A stretch of DNA of 64,000 nt from Phyto melanocephala (taxonomy: Eukaryota > Arthropoda > Insecta > Diptera > Rhinophoridae), in assembly GCA_941918925.1 (NCBI GenBank), contig OW799234.1, forward strand, positions 9,081,001 through 9,145,000, read 5' to 3'. A program made the position numbers and the translations under genes. Shown piece by piece: positions 38,301 to 50,482 of this stretch (the first letter of the stretch is position 1; every line of letters starts with the position of its first letter). Under the pieces are notes generated by a model that was not told the origin of the DNA, ran no database searches, and was given only the letters and a program-made list of their open reading frames with translations.

Positions 38301-40008
38301 ATTTCGGTTGGTTGCTGCATCACAAACATATTTGTCCTGTTGCTAAACAAAAAAGGCAACCTTTTTTAAATACAAAACGCATGGAATATCTCTAATGTCT
38401 TACAAAGAATACTGCCTTTTAATACTCTGTTGTCCCTACATACAAACTACAGCCTATTCCTGTACATAAAGTGTAAAAATACCTATAAAATGTACAAAAG
38501 CAACAAACACAAAATAAATATTTATTTTTTTTTCATTACTTTAGTAAGTAACTTTAGTAAATGTTGTGACAAGGTAATCGAGTTGGAGTTTTTGGCATTA
38601 CGAATACAAGTTTGTAATTAATGAATGAATGAGAAAACAGCATAGAGAACACAACATGAAGTGCAATTTTAGGAGACTTTCAAGTCTTGAGGCCTGATTT
38701 TGACATGAAATATTGCAAATGATAACTAAAACGCATACGCAATAATGTTTTTATTTTTTTGCAATTTCGCTAAAAATTTAAAAAAAATACGCATACAAAT
38801 AATTCAATGTCAAGAAATACATTAATTAGCAACAAAAATTATTCATTTAATAGTCTGTTTTTAAAGTTCACTAACATTTTGGCGGTTTATCTTTTCCAAG
38901 AACAGGGTGATAAAATAAAAAAAAAACATACAAAAATGACTCATAGAATTTCGGCTAAATTATGTGCAACAAAATCCTTTTAATATTTTTTTTATTAAAA
39001 TACTTGTGAATGAGTCATTTTTATATTTTTAACTTTGCAATTTAATACATGTTGCGGCTTTAATGCTTAACGGCTGGTTTATTAATTTCGCCCTTTTTTT
39101 TTGTTTTTTTTTTAAACACCATTTAAAATTATTTAAACAAAATCTCTACTAAAACTATAAGTTTTTATGTTCAAAATTTAAAAGTCCTTATTAAAACAAT
39201 TGTTTTACTTCCACTAACAACAAAAAGTCATTAACAGAAACTAAACAACAAAATTTTAAGTAACAGCATGTGTTATTGCTTTGCTCTATTCTATTTTAAT
39301 TTGTTTATTGGTACTGTTGTTTTTTCTTTTGTTGAATTTAATTTTGACACATGTGTATGTTTGCTTTCAAAGTGTCAGTTTTGTGTAAGATGTCATAACA
39401 TAAGGGTGGTTGCTTAATTCTCAGCAGGATTCCCATTAAACACTAGCCCAGACTCTTATAGAAACGAGCCTTAATATTAGTCTGACACCCAGAGAAAAGT
39501 AGAGAGAGAGAGAGAGAGAGAGAAAGTGAAAATTACATCTTCAATAGCCAGCTGTGGCAAATACCCAAGAAAATTAATGAATTTCCCATACAACATGTGT
39601 AATTGCTGAACAAAGTCATTAAGAAAAATTATCATATTTAAATAGTCGAACGGGAAATACGGGTACTTGTGTAGATGATAATAGATTTTAAAGTGTTTAA
39701 GGAGGATTTTAAAGTTTATATTTCAATACTTGTTTAACGAACCTACAAAAAAAAAAAAATTAAAATAAAATTATTTGAAAATAACAATTTTGTGGGAAAA
39801 CTGAAATTAAATTTTTTTTTATTCCATTTAAATATGAATAATTTCTTTAGCATTAGCAGTGTTGTTATGAAATTAAGGTCATATAATATTGGTATAGGCT
39901 TATGTAAATAATACAGGAAACCCTTAAGGAAATAAATAGTGTAGACTGTAGCAGCTACATTGCGGCGTTCACTGTGTCGCACGTCCTACTGTAACCAATT
40001 GAAGCAAA
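38301..40008. other. A+T-rich DNA with a GA microsatellite
   Basis: No gene is seen. An (AG)n run of about 11 units lies near 39502-39524. Confidence 0.5.
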
Positions 40009-40341
40009 GCCGCGAATAACGTTGTAAAAGACAAAATTTGCAAAACCTGTTTTTTTGCAGATTACCGTTAAAATTCCTCTCTTACATTTGTTCAAACACC
40101 AAAACATCAAATTTATGCATTTTATCACCGTCAAAACGCAATTACAATGAGTCAGTCAGTGGAAGAACGTTGTAAGTTATAAACAAAAGTCTACGAAAGG
40201 AATTGTCGAAAGTGATTGATAAGTGTAACAGAGGTACAAAAGGAAAAGTATTTAAAAAAAAGAGATAATCAAACCTTTTAAATACGTTTTATTGCTCTCC
40301 TGAAAAATTATTATTTTGTCATTTGCAACGTTATTCGCGGC
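40009..40341. mobile_element. MITE with GCCGCGAATAACGTTG ends
   Basis: GCCGCGAATAACGTTGTAAA at the left is matched by the inverse of TTTGCAACGTTATTCGCGGC at the right, and the match continues to GACAAAAT. Length is 333 bp. No clear target duplication is seen. Confidence 0.7.
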
Positions 40342-40746
40342 GATCTTTTAATTGTTGTTCTCGTTGGTAGCCTTGACCTTTCCAAAGTCCTTTGGGAAAA
40401 TTATATAACAATGATGCCAATAACGCTCAATCCGCATCAAAAAGTACATCTTTTAATGCATTATCTGCCTAATACTGTGAGATGTTCATCGAAACATGTA
40501 CCCCAACATCAAAGATGAGCTATCAGTATCAATTACGATTTGCCCTTTAAATGTTTTAAAAGCCACTCAGCGAACAAACAGTGTTGTCTATGGCTATTAG
40601 CTTTAAACTCTTAAGACATTTGCACTAATTCCAGATCTTACCTATCAGTAGTCTTACCACTGGCCGAATTCAAATATCGTCTTATTTGTACTGCAGCATA
40701 GAGATGATAAATTGTTGTGCAAGACAATCATGGATTATGTGCAATA
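40342..40746. other. Non-coding DNA, nothing supported
   Basis: No gene or element was recognised. Confidence 0.4.
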
Positions 40747-41268
40747 AGGCGGGTCGACCTCCATACAAAAAAAATTGGTGTTAGTCACCCCCTAGAATGA
40801 AAGATATGTCAATGAAGTTTTTAAAATAGGAAAAAAAAATTTTGCCACGCCCCAAAATGCAGTACTTTTTTGTTTTTTATATATAGCGCCGCCCTTTTAA
40901 AGTTCGATCTCATCATATCGCATATCGTTGTTCATGGCTTGAAATCTAACGTCAAATTTAAGATGTCAAAAAAGATGCAAAAATTTTTACATTAGTAGGG
41001 AAAGGATCCGAAATATCATAAATGACATCTTTAATTTGACGTTAGATTAAAAAGTCATCCAGAGCAAAAATGAAGCCAAAGTCAAGCCATGAACAACGAT
41101 ATGCGATATGCTGGGATCCGACTTTAAATGGCGGCGCTATATATAAAAAACAAAAAGTTCTGTATTTTGGGGCGTGGCAAAAAAAAATAATTGCTCCTGT
41201 TTTAGCAACTTTATTGACATATCTTTCATTCTAGGGTGTGACTGACACAACTTTCTTTTCGCCCGCCT
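40747..41268. mobile_element. Foldback MITE with arms of about 235 bp
   Basis: The two halves are imperfect reverse complements almost to the centre, leaving a loop of about 55 bases near 40985. Matched pieces include CTAGAATGAAAGATATGTCAA, CACGCCCCAAAATGCAGTA and TATATAGCGCCGCC. Ends are AGGCGGG...CCCGCCT, with TA outside both (40745-40746 and 41269-41270). No coding part is present. The TA duplication suggests a Tc1/mariner-type mover. Confidence 0.82.
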
Positions 41269-41970
41269 TAATGTACAATTATTGTGCTGGAATGCTATGG
41301 CTATCTAAACCTTTGTGTCAAGATATGAGTTGAAGTTATGGCTGAGTGATAGGAGTAAACCAGCCATTTTGTTGTCCAACGTACTTCAAATTATCTTTAA
41401 ATGGCTCTGTTTATTAGCAACTTTATCCTAAAACGTTTATAGTAGACCTATGTTTGTCACCAGCACTAGCATCAAGTCTCCTCACAAATGGGATGTGGTT
41501 GGAAAACACATGTTTTAAAAAAGAGCTCCACTAATAATCGGTTTCTGACAAGTCGCAGGCAGTATTAGTTTCCGTCATACCAGAATGGAATCTAAAAAGC
41601 TGTGAGATTCTTACTGGAGACTTCATATTGCACATTTTAGTTTAGGAATACAGTAATATCATGGTGGGGATAATCAAGAAGAAGCTATCGAGTAAGTTGG
41701 ACCTCGTGTGAGTGTAAGCCAAAGTTCTGATCCAAAAATTGCCTGCTAAATTTTAAGTTGTTGTGTACGCCGAGAAATTGACTGCCTTGCGTTCATACAC
41801 CATAGAGTTGATTGATTTGTTGTTGAACCGGTATACATTTTCGCAATAAATTTAATTTGATTACAAAACTGCTAACAAAAGTGTACAAACTTAACAAAGT
41901 GTTTACCAGACTATTCGAAATGATAAGAAACCCACAAACTCTACACTGTAGTTATAAAATGAACAAAGTT
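41269..41970. other. Non-coding DNA, nothing supported
   Basis: No gene was recognised. Sequence near the right side may be older mariner DNA decayed past recognition. Confidence 0.4.
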
Positions 41971-42120
41971 TTATTATGGTACGAATTGAAGTTGAAAATG
42001 TGCCTCATCTGAAAAAATATTTTTCTTTAACAAAACCTCTTTAACTTAATGATGCTCGCAGCAACCATGCACGGTGCTGTGCATTATCAATTGGCTTGAT
42101 TTCTAGCAACAATTAAACCT
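41971..42120 (-). pseudogene. Mariner transposase relic around the first catalytic Asp
   Basis: The minus strand reads KNIFSDEAHFQL, the conserved mariner block with the first Asp of the DDD triad, with frameshifts on both sides. Confidence 0.55.
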
Positions 42121-43392
42121 TCGTTTTAAAGTGTTTCGGAAAATTTCATATGGACGTTCCTAAATGCTTTCCCTTAGTGCCTCTATATTTTTGAGTTGCC
42201 AACAAGGACGAGAATGAACAATGTTCTTCTGATCCATCAGCGTAAATTTGATCTTAAAGTTTGTAACCCTACACTGTCATTTGACTTACAATTGCGACGA
42301 CTATTAACAAAACAGTGGCTGCTCTTTTTGGGATACCCGATAGCTTGCTTCTTTTATTTTTTTTTGCAACTTAACTACACTTTGCTGTTCTTTGGTGAAA
42401 ACGATCATCTACCTCGTTGATGTTTGTTTGTAATAAACTAATTTTTAATTTTCTCATGTACAAATTTGTTTGCATGCTTCAAATTTGTTTTTGTTTACAT
42501 AATTCTGCTTTTATATTTTGCAAAATTAGCATAAACAAAAATACACATCATCAAACTTTATAGACAATAACAACTTCGCACATCTTTTAGCACATTTTTT
42601 GCGGTATGTGCAGTTGAAAAAAAATGCTGATACAATACAAGCCACAGGCGACAAAATACTGAGCCACAAAAGAAAAACAATATTTGATAACTTTTCAACA
42701 GCAACTTCAAAAGTAACAAGCTGGAACCGAAGTAGGGCCACCGCATTTTTCCTGACAAAAATATTTTATGTTGTAACAGAAGATGCTATACACGATACCA
42801 AAATCCTTTTCTTGGGTAGTAATTTTATCTGTAGAATATAAATAACTGGGACTTTAAATTAGTTCGATCACACTGTATAATGAAACAAAACTGGCGCATG
42901 ACCATACAATATGACATTTAAAAATCGTCTAAAAAACGTCTACAGTCGTGAAATAGAATAAATTTTATTTTAACCACATGGGTTCTTATATCTTTTAGAC
43001 ACTCACTCTCTCAACAATATTTTTATAAAATTGCAAAAAAACTGTGAACATAACCATAAACACTTACGTGACAATACTTAAAGTTACTGCCATCAATTCA
43101 ATTATTGTAATAGCGCTTTTCTGGAAGTTGCATTAGTATTCTGTTTCATAGTTTCTCTCTCTCAATTGTTGTATGTTATGATGTAAATTCTGTTACCTAA
43201 AGCAAATATACAGGGTATTTTTGAAATAATATAGTGAAGAAAGGCTTTACAACGGACGGATAACTTTATAAATTTAAGTGGTTCTGCGAACACGTAAATT
43301 CTATCTTGAGCAATTTTTTTTTTAAACATTTGGGTCCGCTTCTGGGAAAGGGTCTATACTTTTACTTCCAAAATGACCAAAATTGCTAGTCT
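42121..43392. other. Non-coding DNA, nothing supported
   Basis: Overlapping frames near 42526-42841 lie on both strands and show no family-like motif. Confidence 0.4.
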
Positions 43393-44705
43393 ATCTATAA
43401 ATCAATGTGTGTTTGTATGTTTGTTTGTGCTTTATAGACGGTTAAACGGCTGGACCGATTTCCTTGAAATTTTCACAGAATCTTTCTGTATGTCTGGAAG
43501 GAACTATAGGCTATACAGTAGACTCGCGGTAACGTGAACTATTAAAAACCGAGCTTGTTCACGTTTGCGAAGTTGTTCATGTTAACGAAGGTGTAACTCT
43601 TTAAAATTTCCAAATAAATAAGACATATGATTTAACTTAAATTCATATATTTCTTTGTATTTCGGATTGTTATGTACATTTGTTTTAGTAAGAAAAAAAA
43701 GTACGTTAAAATTAATTTAAAAAAATGTGTTACGTTTTTTGGATTATATTTTAATTTTTAAATTTTAGTTGCTGAATAAATTCTTTCTCTCAAAAAAGCT
43801 AATGGGATATCCTCTTCACAGTGTTCTTTATCTCCTAAAGAGCTAAATATGTTCAGCCAGCATTTTGCTATTTTTTTCTTTTCAAGACATTGCAAAGTTG
43901 AATTTAAATAGCCATTTTAATAGTCCATTAATAGTTAAATAAATTTTCAAAACTGGTAGCTGTTATCCATTACGATTTGGAGCAATTGTAGTCCACAGGA
44001 AATCCAAATTTCTAAAGAGCGAGGATTTCTTGCCTTTCCAATCACAAGAAGTTTAACTTTAAAATTTTGGTAGTTTTTTGTGACATTTTTCACGAAAAAC
44101 TTTAGATTGGATCTTGCTAAATCAGCGCGCGCACTATACTAAACCTGTGCAATAATTTACGGGGATACCCCTTATTATGAAAACGATTTGGATAACCGAC
44201 AAATTTGTTCACGTTATAAGGCTTTCTCACTGTGTTCACGCTATAAAGTAGTCAGTGTAAAAAAATTGTGTTCATCTTATCCGGTGTTCACGTAAGGCAG
44301 AGTTTTTGTTACCGCGAGTCTACTGTACTTTGGTTTGAAATTGTAAGTGGGCGGGGTGCCACGCCCTATTAAAGAATAAGTATTAAATATTATATGTCAC
44401 GAAAGTTAATGCAGCTAGAGTCTTCACATTAAGTACGGTAAGCTTTGACATCCACACGAACATTTGGGTAAAAAATGGGCGTACTTGCAATAGTAGGCGT
44501 GGCCACATGAATTAAATACTAAAATTCGTATATTTGGAAAACGATATCGATTAGAGTAGTAAAATTTTGCAAGAGCAACTTTGACACCCAAATGAACATT
44601 TAGGCAAGAAATGGGTGCATTATCAATAGTGGGCGTGGCACCTACCATTTGAATTAAATACTAAAGTTTGGGGTGGCGAAGCTCACCGGCTATTAGCTAG
44701 TTTAT
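43393..44705 (-). repeat. ACTAGC...TATATAGA interspersed repeat, third member, split by a pogo-like element
   Basis: Read on the minus strand it opens with ACTAGCTAATAGCCGGTGAG and contains several GTGGGCGTGGC or GGCGTGGC blocks (near 44340, 44500 and 44630 on the plus strand). It ends in ATTTATAGATAGACTAGC. Base pairs 43516-44325 are a later insertion. Confidence 0.65.
43516..44325 (-). mobile_element. Pogo/Tigger-like element, decayed
   Basis: Ends are CAGTAGACTCGCGGTAACGTG and the inverse of GTTACCGCGAGTCTACTG, with TA directly outside each (43514-43515 and 44326-44327). The minus strand reads KVKLLVIGKARNPRSLE, a block typical of the pogo/Tigger catalytic domain, then broken pieces such as LQCLEKKKIAKCWLNIF and EEDIPLAFLREKEF. 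The 810-bp length means most of the coding region is lost. Confidence 0.82.
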
Positions 44706-45354
44706 TTATATAAATCAATACGTACCTTTAGAGAAAAATAATCCAAAGACTTAAAATAAATAAATAGGTTTGAAATAAAAAATCATTGTGACCAATTCAC
44801 TGATCTATGCTGTTAGAAAAACAGGTTTTCAGTAAACATTCCATCTAAATAGAGCCCCAGATAATTAATAGTCATGGTTCTATAATGCTTATCGTTGACG
44901 ATAACGTTTTCGCTGTCTTTATTTTAAGAAAATATTGAACCAATCATTCCACCGGCGCAAATTAGCGACTTTTTTTATCGATGAAAAATCTCTCGTGGAT
45001 TTTGTAAGTCCACATGTGGTAAATTGAGCCAAAAGTGAGCCTCATCTCTAAACAGAATATTGAAAAATTTTCGTATGAGAGCACATTTCCAAACTAAAAC
45101 CCGATTTTCGAAATTTGTTTAATTTGCAAGGGCTAGTTTGGCTTATGAATGATAATATAACAAATCCAAGGTAGATTTAATTAATCGGCGGATTTTCAGC
45201 AGTTCCTTTTCAAATGAAAAATTTTATGCATTCTTTCTCCTCTGAAATTAAAACTTAAAATTGTCAAACTTTATAAAAAGAAATATTAAAAAACCTCTTT
45301 GAGCTTCCATATTCTAACGATTACATCATGAGTAAACACAACTGGGCACAGATG
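44706..45354. other. Non-coding DNA with a mariner scrap
   Basis: Apart from the transposase relic at 44985-45075, nothing is supported. Confidence 0.4.
44985..45075 (-). pseudogene. Mariner transposase relic
   Basis: The minus strand reads ILFRDEAHFWLN, the block around the first catalytic Asp of mariner transposases, then decays. Confidence 0.55.
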
Positions 45355-45617
45355 ATATCGACCCCTTTGCGCGAAATTATCGTATGTTACGTTTTTTTTT
45401 TAAATCGTCTCTTATGCAAATTGGTTCTACATCCATTAATTCATCTGCTGATAAAATATTATAGCGATTGCTGTTTTAGTTATGGAGATAACACTGTACA
45501 TTTTATCGTATGTAGCAGTGTTATTTACGTTTTTATTTATTTAAAAGTAATAAAAAGGCTCTCCTGTAAAATTTTGTTTATGCAACATACGATAGTTTCG
45601 CGCACAGAGGTCGATAT
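45355..45617. mobile_element. MITE of 263 bp with GCGCGAAA inverted ends
   Basis: ATATCGACCCCTTTGCGCG at the left is matched by the inverse of CGCGCACAGAGGTCGATAT at the right, and the match continues through ATCGTATGTT. No clear duplication is seen. Confidence 0.7.
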
Positions 45618-46895
45618 ATATAAATGTTTTGGTGGAATATCTTAAAAAAAACACTACTATTTCGGGTCCCTTTTTAACCCCCTTTCGCTGCACAGTGATT
45701 TTCTGGCTACCAATCGGCATCCCTTTCTTTACTGAGTACTCCGCAACCACAGGCGTCTGGTCTAGAAAACGATTTTTTATTGCCGACAATTATAATCGTG
45801 TAGTCCGTTGTAATCGCCAGCAACTTCGCTAAGCTGAGATCCACCATAGCATTTACACTTGACTTGTACTTTCCTATGATTCTTATTTACCGCAATTTGA
45901 GTCTCCCTAACATCTTTATGTACGTCTTTAAGTACGAGGTCTAGGATTATCCAATGTCCCATCAGTTAAGATACTGAAGTTACAAACCATGCCCTAATTT
46001 TTTACATGGATCTATTTACTATGAGATTGCGTTGCAGCCCCTCAACAACCTTTACACAACTCATGCGGGATCTGAGTGTCCCTAACCTCTTTAAATTCGA
46101 GATTCAGGATTCTCCTATGCCCCATTTGTAAAGATGCTGAAGTCATCTACTATTAGCGTTTGATACAGCCTCTCGAATATCGTTATTTCACTTGTGCATA
46201 TCATCGGCATCTGATTCTCCCTGAACTCTTAATGTATGAGGTCCAGAATTCTTTTATGCCTCAGTCAGGGGTATTGGAATACCTTTATACTCCAGATAAT
46301 AAATAAAATCAACGCATTGATACTTCGCCAGGTTAATATGCCACCGGGGTGAGGGCACAAACAATAATATAGCTGCCATATTTGATGACCGTATGACAGT
46401 TTAAGCACTGTTAAAAAAAACACCCGTTACTACTAACTCATCTTATATAATTTGCATATAATTAGTTCATATGAGACACTTTAAGCAATATTGTTAAACA
46501 ATTTGCAGTTGTTGTTAAGAAATTTCCTTAATTTAAAACACGTCAGCACTTTAATTAACAACATCTTTATGTGTTTTAACCAGTAATTTATTTTATATAA
46601 AAATATTCTCACACCGTCGAATTGTTTCTTTTTTTCTTGTCATTGTTTTGTCATTTTATTGAGTATTTGTGTTTGTTTTTTTTTCTTAACATAATTTAAA
46701 AAAAATGTTTATGAAGATCCACACGATTTTAAAGAACCAGCAAAGCAAAGTTTGTTGCACTTGTTGTTTTATTATCAATTTGTTTATAATAAAAACGAAA
46801 ACAATAAACAAAATCTTTAAAAGATTTAAGCAGTAAAATAATTTAAGGCGTAATAAGATAAATTCATTAAATGAAGGAGTTTGATTGCAATGGTT
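45618..46895. other. Non-coding DNA with degenerate tandem units
   Basis: Three related stretches near 45895, 46070 and 46209 share TTTGAGTCTCCCTAAC-like openings, a GAGGTC..GGATT middle and TATGCCCCAT-like ends. The spacing is uneven (175 and about 140 bp). No gene is seen. Confidence 0.4.
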
Positions 46896-47216
46896 CCCTG
46901 CAGATAATATTGAACGACGTGGTCCATTAATGTTTAAATGGAATAGTTAAAACATGGTCCTATGTAATGCAGTCATGGACCATATCAGTTTCCAGCAAGA
47001 GTCTGTAGTTAAACAACAAGTATTCGTTTTGCAACTGTATCTTTAATGATCGTGTTAGTGAAAAAGAGTAGTTTTGAGGCAACTCCGATGTATGGTCCAT
47101 CCCTAGGACATTGTTATGTTAAATCTCCATACATTTAGATGACCTTTGGACTAGTCCTAATCAATTATGGAGTATACTTCACATACGTGTATGGACTAGT
47201 CGCGTTATCTGCAGGG
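46896..47216. mobile_element. MITE with CCCTGCAGATAA ends
   Basis: CCCTGCAGATAA at the left and TTATCTGCAGGG at the right are exact inverses. TGGTCCAT and ATGGACTAGT lie just inside and match loosely. Length is 321 bp. Several internal ATGGTCC/GGACCAT pieces are present. Confidence 0.6.
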
Positions 47217-47242
47217 CTATACCATTTTTAAAATCCTTTATA

Positions 47243-47775
47243 AAGGGTCCGCCAAATAACTTTTTTTTTTGAAAATGCTATAAAAAAAAATGAATATTTT
47301 CTGTGTGGCACGTAGCGCCGTCCTGTTGAAACCAAATGTTGCCAATATCCTCCTCTTCAAATTTGTTCAACATGGCCCGATAACGATCGCCATTGACTGT
47401 AACGGCCACTCCTTGCTAATGGCCCAATTATGCCTCTGGACCAAAATCCGCACCAAACAGTGACTCGTTTTGGGTGTATCGGCTTTTCAATGTATGCGTG
47501 CGGGTTTTCTGTGCCCCAAATGCGACAATTTTGCTTGTTTACATACCCGCCAAGATAAAAATGAGCTTTATCTGAAAAGATGATTTTTTTTGGCAAAATC
47601 TGCATCCTCTGTATGTCGATCGCAGGCCCACTTTCCCAGCGTTGTTCAAGCGTATACACAACCATATTCGTTTAGCGGAAGCATAAAACTAATTATCTGT
47701 CAAATCAGACATGAGCTAAGTGTTACCATTCACGAAATAAGCACTAGTTGAAAAAAAGTAAGATAGCGGACCCTT
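47243..47775 (-). mobile_element. Internally deleted mariner element, copy 2
   Basis: Ends are AAGGGTCCGCCAAATAAC and the inverse of AGATAGCGGACCCTT, with TA outside both. On the minus strand the frame starts MVVYTLEQRWE at 47665, skips most of the DNA-binding region, then reads IIFSDKAHFYLGGYVNKQN with the first catalytic Asp. The second block (QQDGATCHT) is near 47310 in another frame. Same family as 8397-8908, with a smaller deletion. Confidence 0.88.
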
Positions 47776-48336
47776 TATTTACAGTATTTTTGCCCCTTTT
47801 CCAAAACTGTGATTACCCTTAATATGTATTTTGAATATTTTCTTGTTTTGCTTTCTGAATATAAACAAATACAACAAGGGATTTAGTTTCTTAATAGATT
47901 GTATTTTTTTTTGTTAGTGTATTTGATTTAATGCTTTGTTATTGTCGCCGCAACCGTAAAATTTTGTTTAATACACATGACACAGCCGGTACTAACTGGG
48001 TTACCATAGTCTCTGGTTATTTTAGAATCCCATCAATACTAATCGTCGGTTTTTTACCAGCTCTACTAAAATTTTAAAAGGGTAGGACTATGAGACTTAA
48101 AAGAAAGACTATGACTTTAAATACTTTTCCAGCAAAAAGTAATGGTAATTGTAACAATTAATTCAACTCTATATTATTCTTTAACGAAAAAGCGTGCAGT
48201 TGCAATTTCGTTAATTCACTACTCAAATTTCCATTAAGTTCTTTTAGATAAAATAATATTTAAGACAATATACTCTGCTTTTCATTACCTTATACCTTAT
48301 TAATTAGACTTTTATATTTAGATCATGAATCTATAA
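47776..48336. other. Non-coding DNA, nothing supported
   Basis: No gene or element was recognised. Confidence 0.4.
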
Positions 48337-48735
48337 ATGTGACCTTCTCCGAGTAAAGGGACCTAGTGTGTAAAAATAAAGTTTTGAGAAAAACGCATTT
48401 AAAGTTTCATAACGAATTATCACTGTGAACACACCTTCAGTTGGGAGATGCGATTGGGTATGGTTAGTTATGATTGGGTGCCGACTTTGGTGACGTCATG
48501 TCTATGTGGTTACGTATTTTTTTCGCTTTTAGTGTGACAATACCTTTGCTATTGTTGCTGCTCTGTTCTCAATACTCTGTGATCTCAATACTTGATTCTT
48601 AAGCCGCAACCAGTTACCGACGCAACAACGTTATGACGGGGTAAATAAATGTTTATCATTTCATCTTATTCTATACTCTTAAGTCCAAACCTGTTTTTCG
48701 ACACACCAGGTCCCTTTTCTCGGAGAAGGTCACAT
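48337..48735. mobile_element. MITE with ATGTGACCTTCTCCGAG ends and 8-bp duplication
   Basis: ATGTGACCTTCTCCGAG at the left is the exact inverse of the right end CTCGGAGAAGGTCACAT. The match goes on through AAAGGGACCT. ATCTATAA lies directly outside both ends (48329-48336 and 48736-48743). Length is 399 bp; no coding part. The 8-bp duplication suits a hAT-like mover. Confidence 0.82.
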
Positions 48736-48743
48736 ATCTATAA

Positions 48744-49647
48744 ATGGGTAACGTGACTGACTGATTGATTCATCATCACACAGTCTAAACGCAAAGAGCT
48801 ACAGACATGAAATTTGGATAACCGGTTCCTCTTTCGATCTATAGCTCCACTAAGAAGGGATTTTTGGAAATTCGTACTTTAAAGAGGTTAAAAAAGGGCA
48901 AAAACGGGTAAAATCTGTAACCTTATATAAAAATTAAATTGAAAAGATGTTGTAATTTACAAAGAAAATAATCTTACAGGTGTCTGGCCTTTTTTTTGAA
49001 TTTTCAACCTCTAAAGGTTAAAAACGGGTAAAAACTATAATGTGGTACTTACTCAAAATTCAAGGAAAAAATTTTTATTGTATTATTTAATCAGCGAAAA
49101 AATATTAATTAGATTTTAGTACTTTTTTTCAGGTTCGCATGTATAAGGGGTAAAAATTTTTCCTATTTTTTGTACTTTTAAACAAAATTTTTTTTCTAAC
49201 ATTATTCAATAAGACATAATTTGATAAATATTATCGCCTTGAACAATATGGACAATTATTTTGGTAAAATTTTCGGAAACTTTTTGGGCGACAAAAAAGG
49301 TACCAAGAAGGGGAAAATACCGGAAAATATGTATGATTCCTTATTATAGGGTCAGTTTGCATAAAATTTGTAATAGGAATACCACTAGACATTAAAGGTT
49401 ATGTAATTTAGATAAAAATAGGGGAAATAGGGGAAAATTCAGCAAAACAGTTTGGTACTTTTTAAAACATATTTATTTTTATGCAAAAAAGAGTAGATTT
49501 ATTCACTTTAAATCGCGTATACATATTAAAATATTTTCTTGTTAAATAGATATTTAAATATTTTAAACTTGGATTTATACATTTATGTATATAGAAATTC
49601 AAAAAAGGTACTTTTTTGGTACTTTTTTTATTATTCATTAGTAGTAA
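48744..49647. other. Unclassified repeat-like DNA
   Basis: GACTGACTGATTGATTCATC followed by GAGCTACAGACATGAAATTTGG near 48760-48815 and several GGTAAAAA(C/T) blocks give a repeat-like look. No gene and no defined ends. Confidence 0.35.
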
Positions 49648-50147
49648 AGCTCTAAACACATAGACGACAGCAGACTTCACAACTTTACGGCTTCAAATGC
49701 TGCTCTGAAGTCGTCAGCTTTATAATTATTTTGAAGACAGCAACAAAATAATAATCAGCTGATGTGTATTTTAGCAATAAAAATTTCAGGGATGCCGCAT
49801 ATACTTATATTTTATAATGAATAAAATTAAAGTTATTGATAAAAAAATGCAATAATATCACGAAAAACTATAAAAACACATACATTTATTTCTTTATTGT
49901 ATTTTTGTAATGTTCTTTTATGTTTAATATTAAAAAAAAGTTTTTGTTCTTATTTTTCCAATTTAATATATATAATGGCAACACTATATTTGTTTATTGC
50001 TGCCCGTCAAAATAGAAAATAGCCTTAGTTACTAACAGCAGCAAATGCTGTTGTGCAGTCGTGCTGTTGTGCTGCACGTTTTCATTTAAACACATGGATT
50101 TTATTTTTGACAAACTGCTGCTTGCTGTCGTCTATGTGTTTAGAGCA
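49648..50147 (-). mobile_element. Harbinger-type MITE, family A copy 2
   Basis: Starts AGCTCTAAACACATAGACG and ends GTCTATGTGTTTAGAGCA, with TAA outside both ends (49645-49647 and 50148-50150). Inverted relative to copy 1. Confidence 0.85.
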
Positions 50148-50482
50148 TAAGAACTGCGCTTTCGAAGTAGCGATTAATATGTTAGTTTATTTATTATTAA
50201 ATATTACGAAGAGAGGAAAATTATTGAATTTTTGCCTTTATATTTCTGTATTAAACTTGTCAGCTAATAGCATTGCAAGGTTAAAGGTTAATGGACCATT
50301 ATCAGTACTACTATATGCCATCATAGAACCATAAAAAAAGGTCTACAGGGTATAAGCAACTTCTTGTTTCACAGATTACACAGCTTTAAACACAATTATT
50401 ATTACAACAACAAAACAAGTGCAAATTTAATTAACTCTAAAGTACGGAAGTTGTAGCACTTCAATATGCTGTTTATTTGTTC

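Noticed and set aside
42526..42841. Overlapping frames of 66-80 codons on both strands
   Set aside because: No family motif and no splice context; likely chance.
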